From Heterotrichella gracilis (taxonomy: Eukaryota; Sar; Xanthophyceae; Tribonematales; Xanthonemataceae), in the NCBI GenBank assembly GCA_032358255.1, contig JAULBX010026986.1:1-41595 (forward strand): a stretch of 41,595 nt of DNA, written 5' to 3'. The position numbers and the translations under genes were made by a program. Under the pieces are notes generated by a model. It worked only from the letters and a program-made list of their open reading frames with translations, made no database searches and was not told the DNA's origin. Positions 41,315 through 41,595 of this stretch are shown here, in pieces. Numbering within the stretch: position 1 is the stretch's first letter; every line of letters begins with the position of its first letter.

Positions 41315-41322
41315 CAAATATA
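41315..41322 (-). promoter_or_regulatory. -7 box (TATATTTG) upstream of the beta-helix lipoprotein
   Basis: Perfect TAnnTTTG on the minus strand, ending 6 nt before the GTG at 41308. The short distance again suggests little or no 5' leader. Confidence 0.5.
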
Positions 41323-41410
41323 CAACGGATAGTTTACTTAAATAGTATAAAAAGAATCGCCATTTTACAAGCTTTTGACAATTATGCTCCCAATAATTTC
41401 AGGAAAATGA

Positions 41411-41450
41411 TAATAAAAAAAAAGCCCCATCTCTTAAAAGATGGGGCTTT
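41411..41450 (-). terminator. Rho-independent terminator
   Basis: A strong hairpin: AAAGCCCCATCT at 41421-41432, a CTTAAA loop and AGATGGGGCTTT at 41439-41450, a 12-bp stem. On the minus strand it is followed by a T-rich run (plus-strand A run to 41414-41423). It terminates the partial gene at 41467-41595. Confidence 0.9.
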
Positions 41451-41466
41451 AATAATAGAATAGAAT

Positions 41467-41595
41467 TTATTTCGTTACAATGATCTTTTGATTGATCGTC
41501 TCACCATTCTTCTCTCCTACAATAAAATAAACACCGGCCGATAGATCACTGATGTCTGCTTTATAATTGTTCGAAGCTTTTAACTCCATCGTACG
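41467..41595 (-). CDS. C-terminal end of a T9SS-secreted protein (partial)
   Basis: The last 42 codons of a gene running off the window. The translated tail ISDLSAGVYFIVGEKNGETI, ending in a KIIVTK stretch, is a T9SS type A sorting domain: the L-S/P-x-GVYF motif and a basic end. Only the sorting signal is visible, so the function of the rest is unknown. The stop TAA is at 41467-41469 and is followed by the strong terminator. Confidence 0.85.
   Translation of the reverse strand, partial: RTMELKASNNYKADISDLSAGVYFIVGEKNGETINQKIIVTK

Noticed and set aside
1-41595. Defence system, toxin-antitoxin pair, prophage or tRNA genes
   Set aside because: I looked on both strands for these and found no matching protein motifs or clover-leaf/GTTCRA-type sequence; absence by eye is not proof.

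Overview
The window is a 41.6 kb chromosomal stretch from an AT-rich member of the Bacteroidota. The support is direct: two C-terminal type IX secretion (T9SS) sorting domains, an HU-like/SPOR divisome protein, a SusC-like CarboxypepD_reg plus TonB-dependent receptor, tandem OmpA proteins, many LxxC-type lipoproteins, and repeated TAnnTTTG -7 boxes just upstream of start codons with no clear Shine-Dalgarno sequences. Heme A synthase, HemJ and kynurenine 3-monooxygenase point to aerobic life. I cannot place it below phylum. No rRNA, tRNA, CRISPR array, IS element, prophage or known defence system is visible. There is one assembly gap of 10 N at 13105-13114, inside an LptF/LptG permease gene.

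Layout. 1-5038 (minus): a T9SS-exported S8 protease with an overlapping upstream lipoprotein gene, then an MFS transporter, a CoA-binding protein and an ElaA-like acetyltransferase. 5123-8351: a DUF1571/LysM protein diverges from the HU-SPOR protein, followed by HemJ and an acyl-CoA thioesterase. 8368-13696 (minus): a tightly overlapping four-gene envelope operon, LptF/G permease, GT4, GT2 and an OstA/LptA-like protein, joined by three 8-nt overlaps. 13773-19544: a second glycan region with a DPM1-like GT2, a pRiA4 ORF-3-like acidic protein, a GT4, a methyltransferase and a flippase. 19676-22936 (minus): an ECF sigma factor, a three-repeat anti-sigma-like membrane protein, and a DUF2807/beta-barrel fusion that may be its target.

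23056-30115: housekeeping genes (kmo, tilS, cdsA, marC-type, a polysaccharide deacetylase-like protein, dgkA-type) plus two small unknowns. 30277-34155: an arginase-fold protein that has lost several metal ligands, a palindrome-rich intergenic region, a tandem OmpA protein and an APC amino-acid permease. 34301-37406 (plus): a likely copper or heavy-metal handling cluster (HYC_CC_PP-type small protein, exported HMA metallochaperone, TonB-dependent receptor). 37407-37696: an intergenic region built entirely of long inverted and direct repeats. 37709-41308 (minus): an M50 site-2 protease, heme A synthase and a beta-helix-like lipoprotein. The window ends in the C-terminal sorting domain of another secreted protein.

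The common theme is the cell envelope: LPS transport, glycan assembly, phospholipid synthesis, outer-membrane proteins and T9SS export. The least explained items are the 37.4-37.7 kb hairpin cluster, the metal-handling trio with its odd first start codon, the three-repeat anti-sigma protein and the degenerate arginase.
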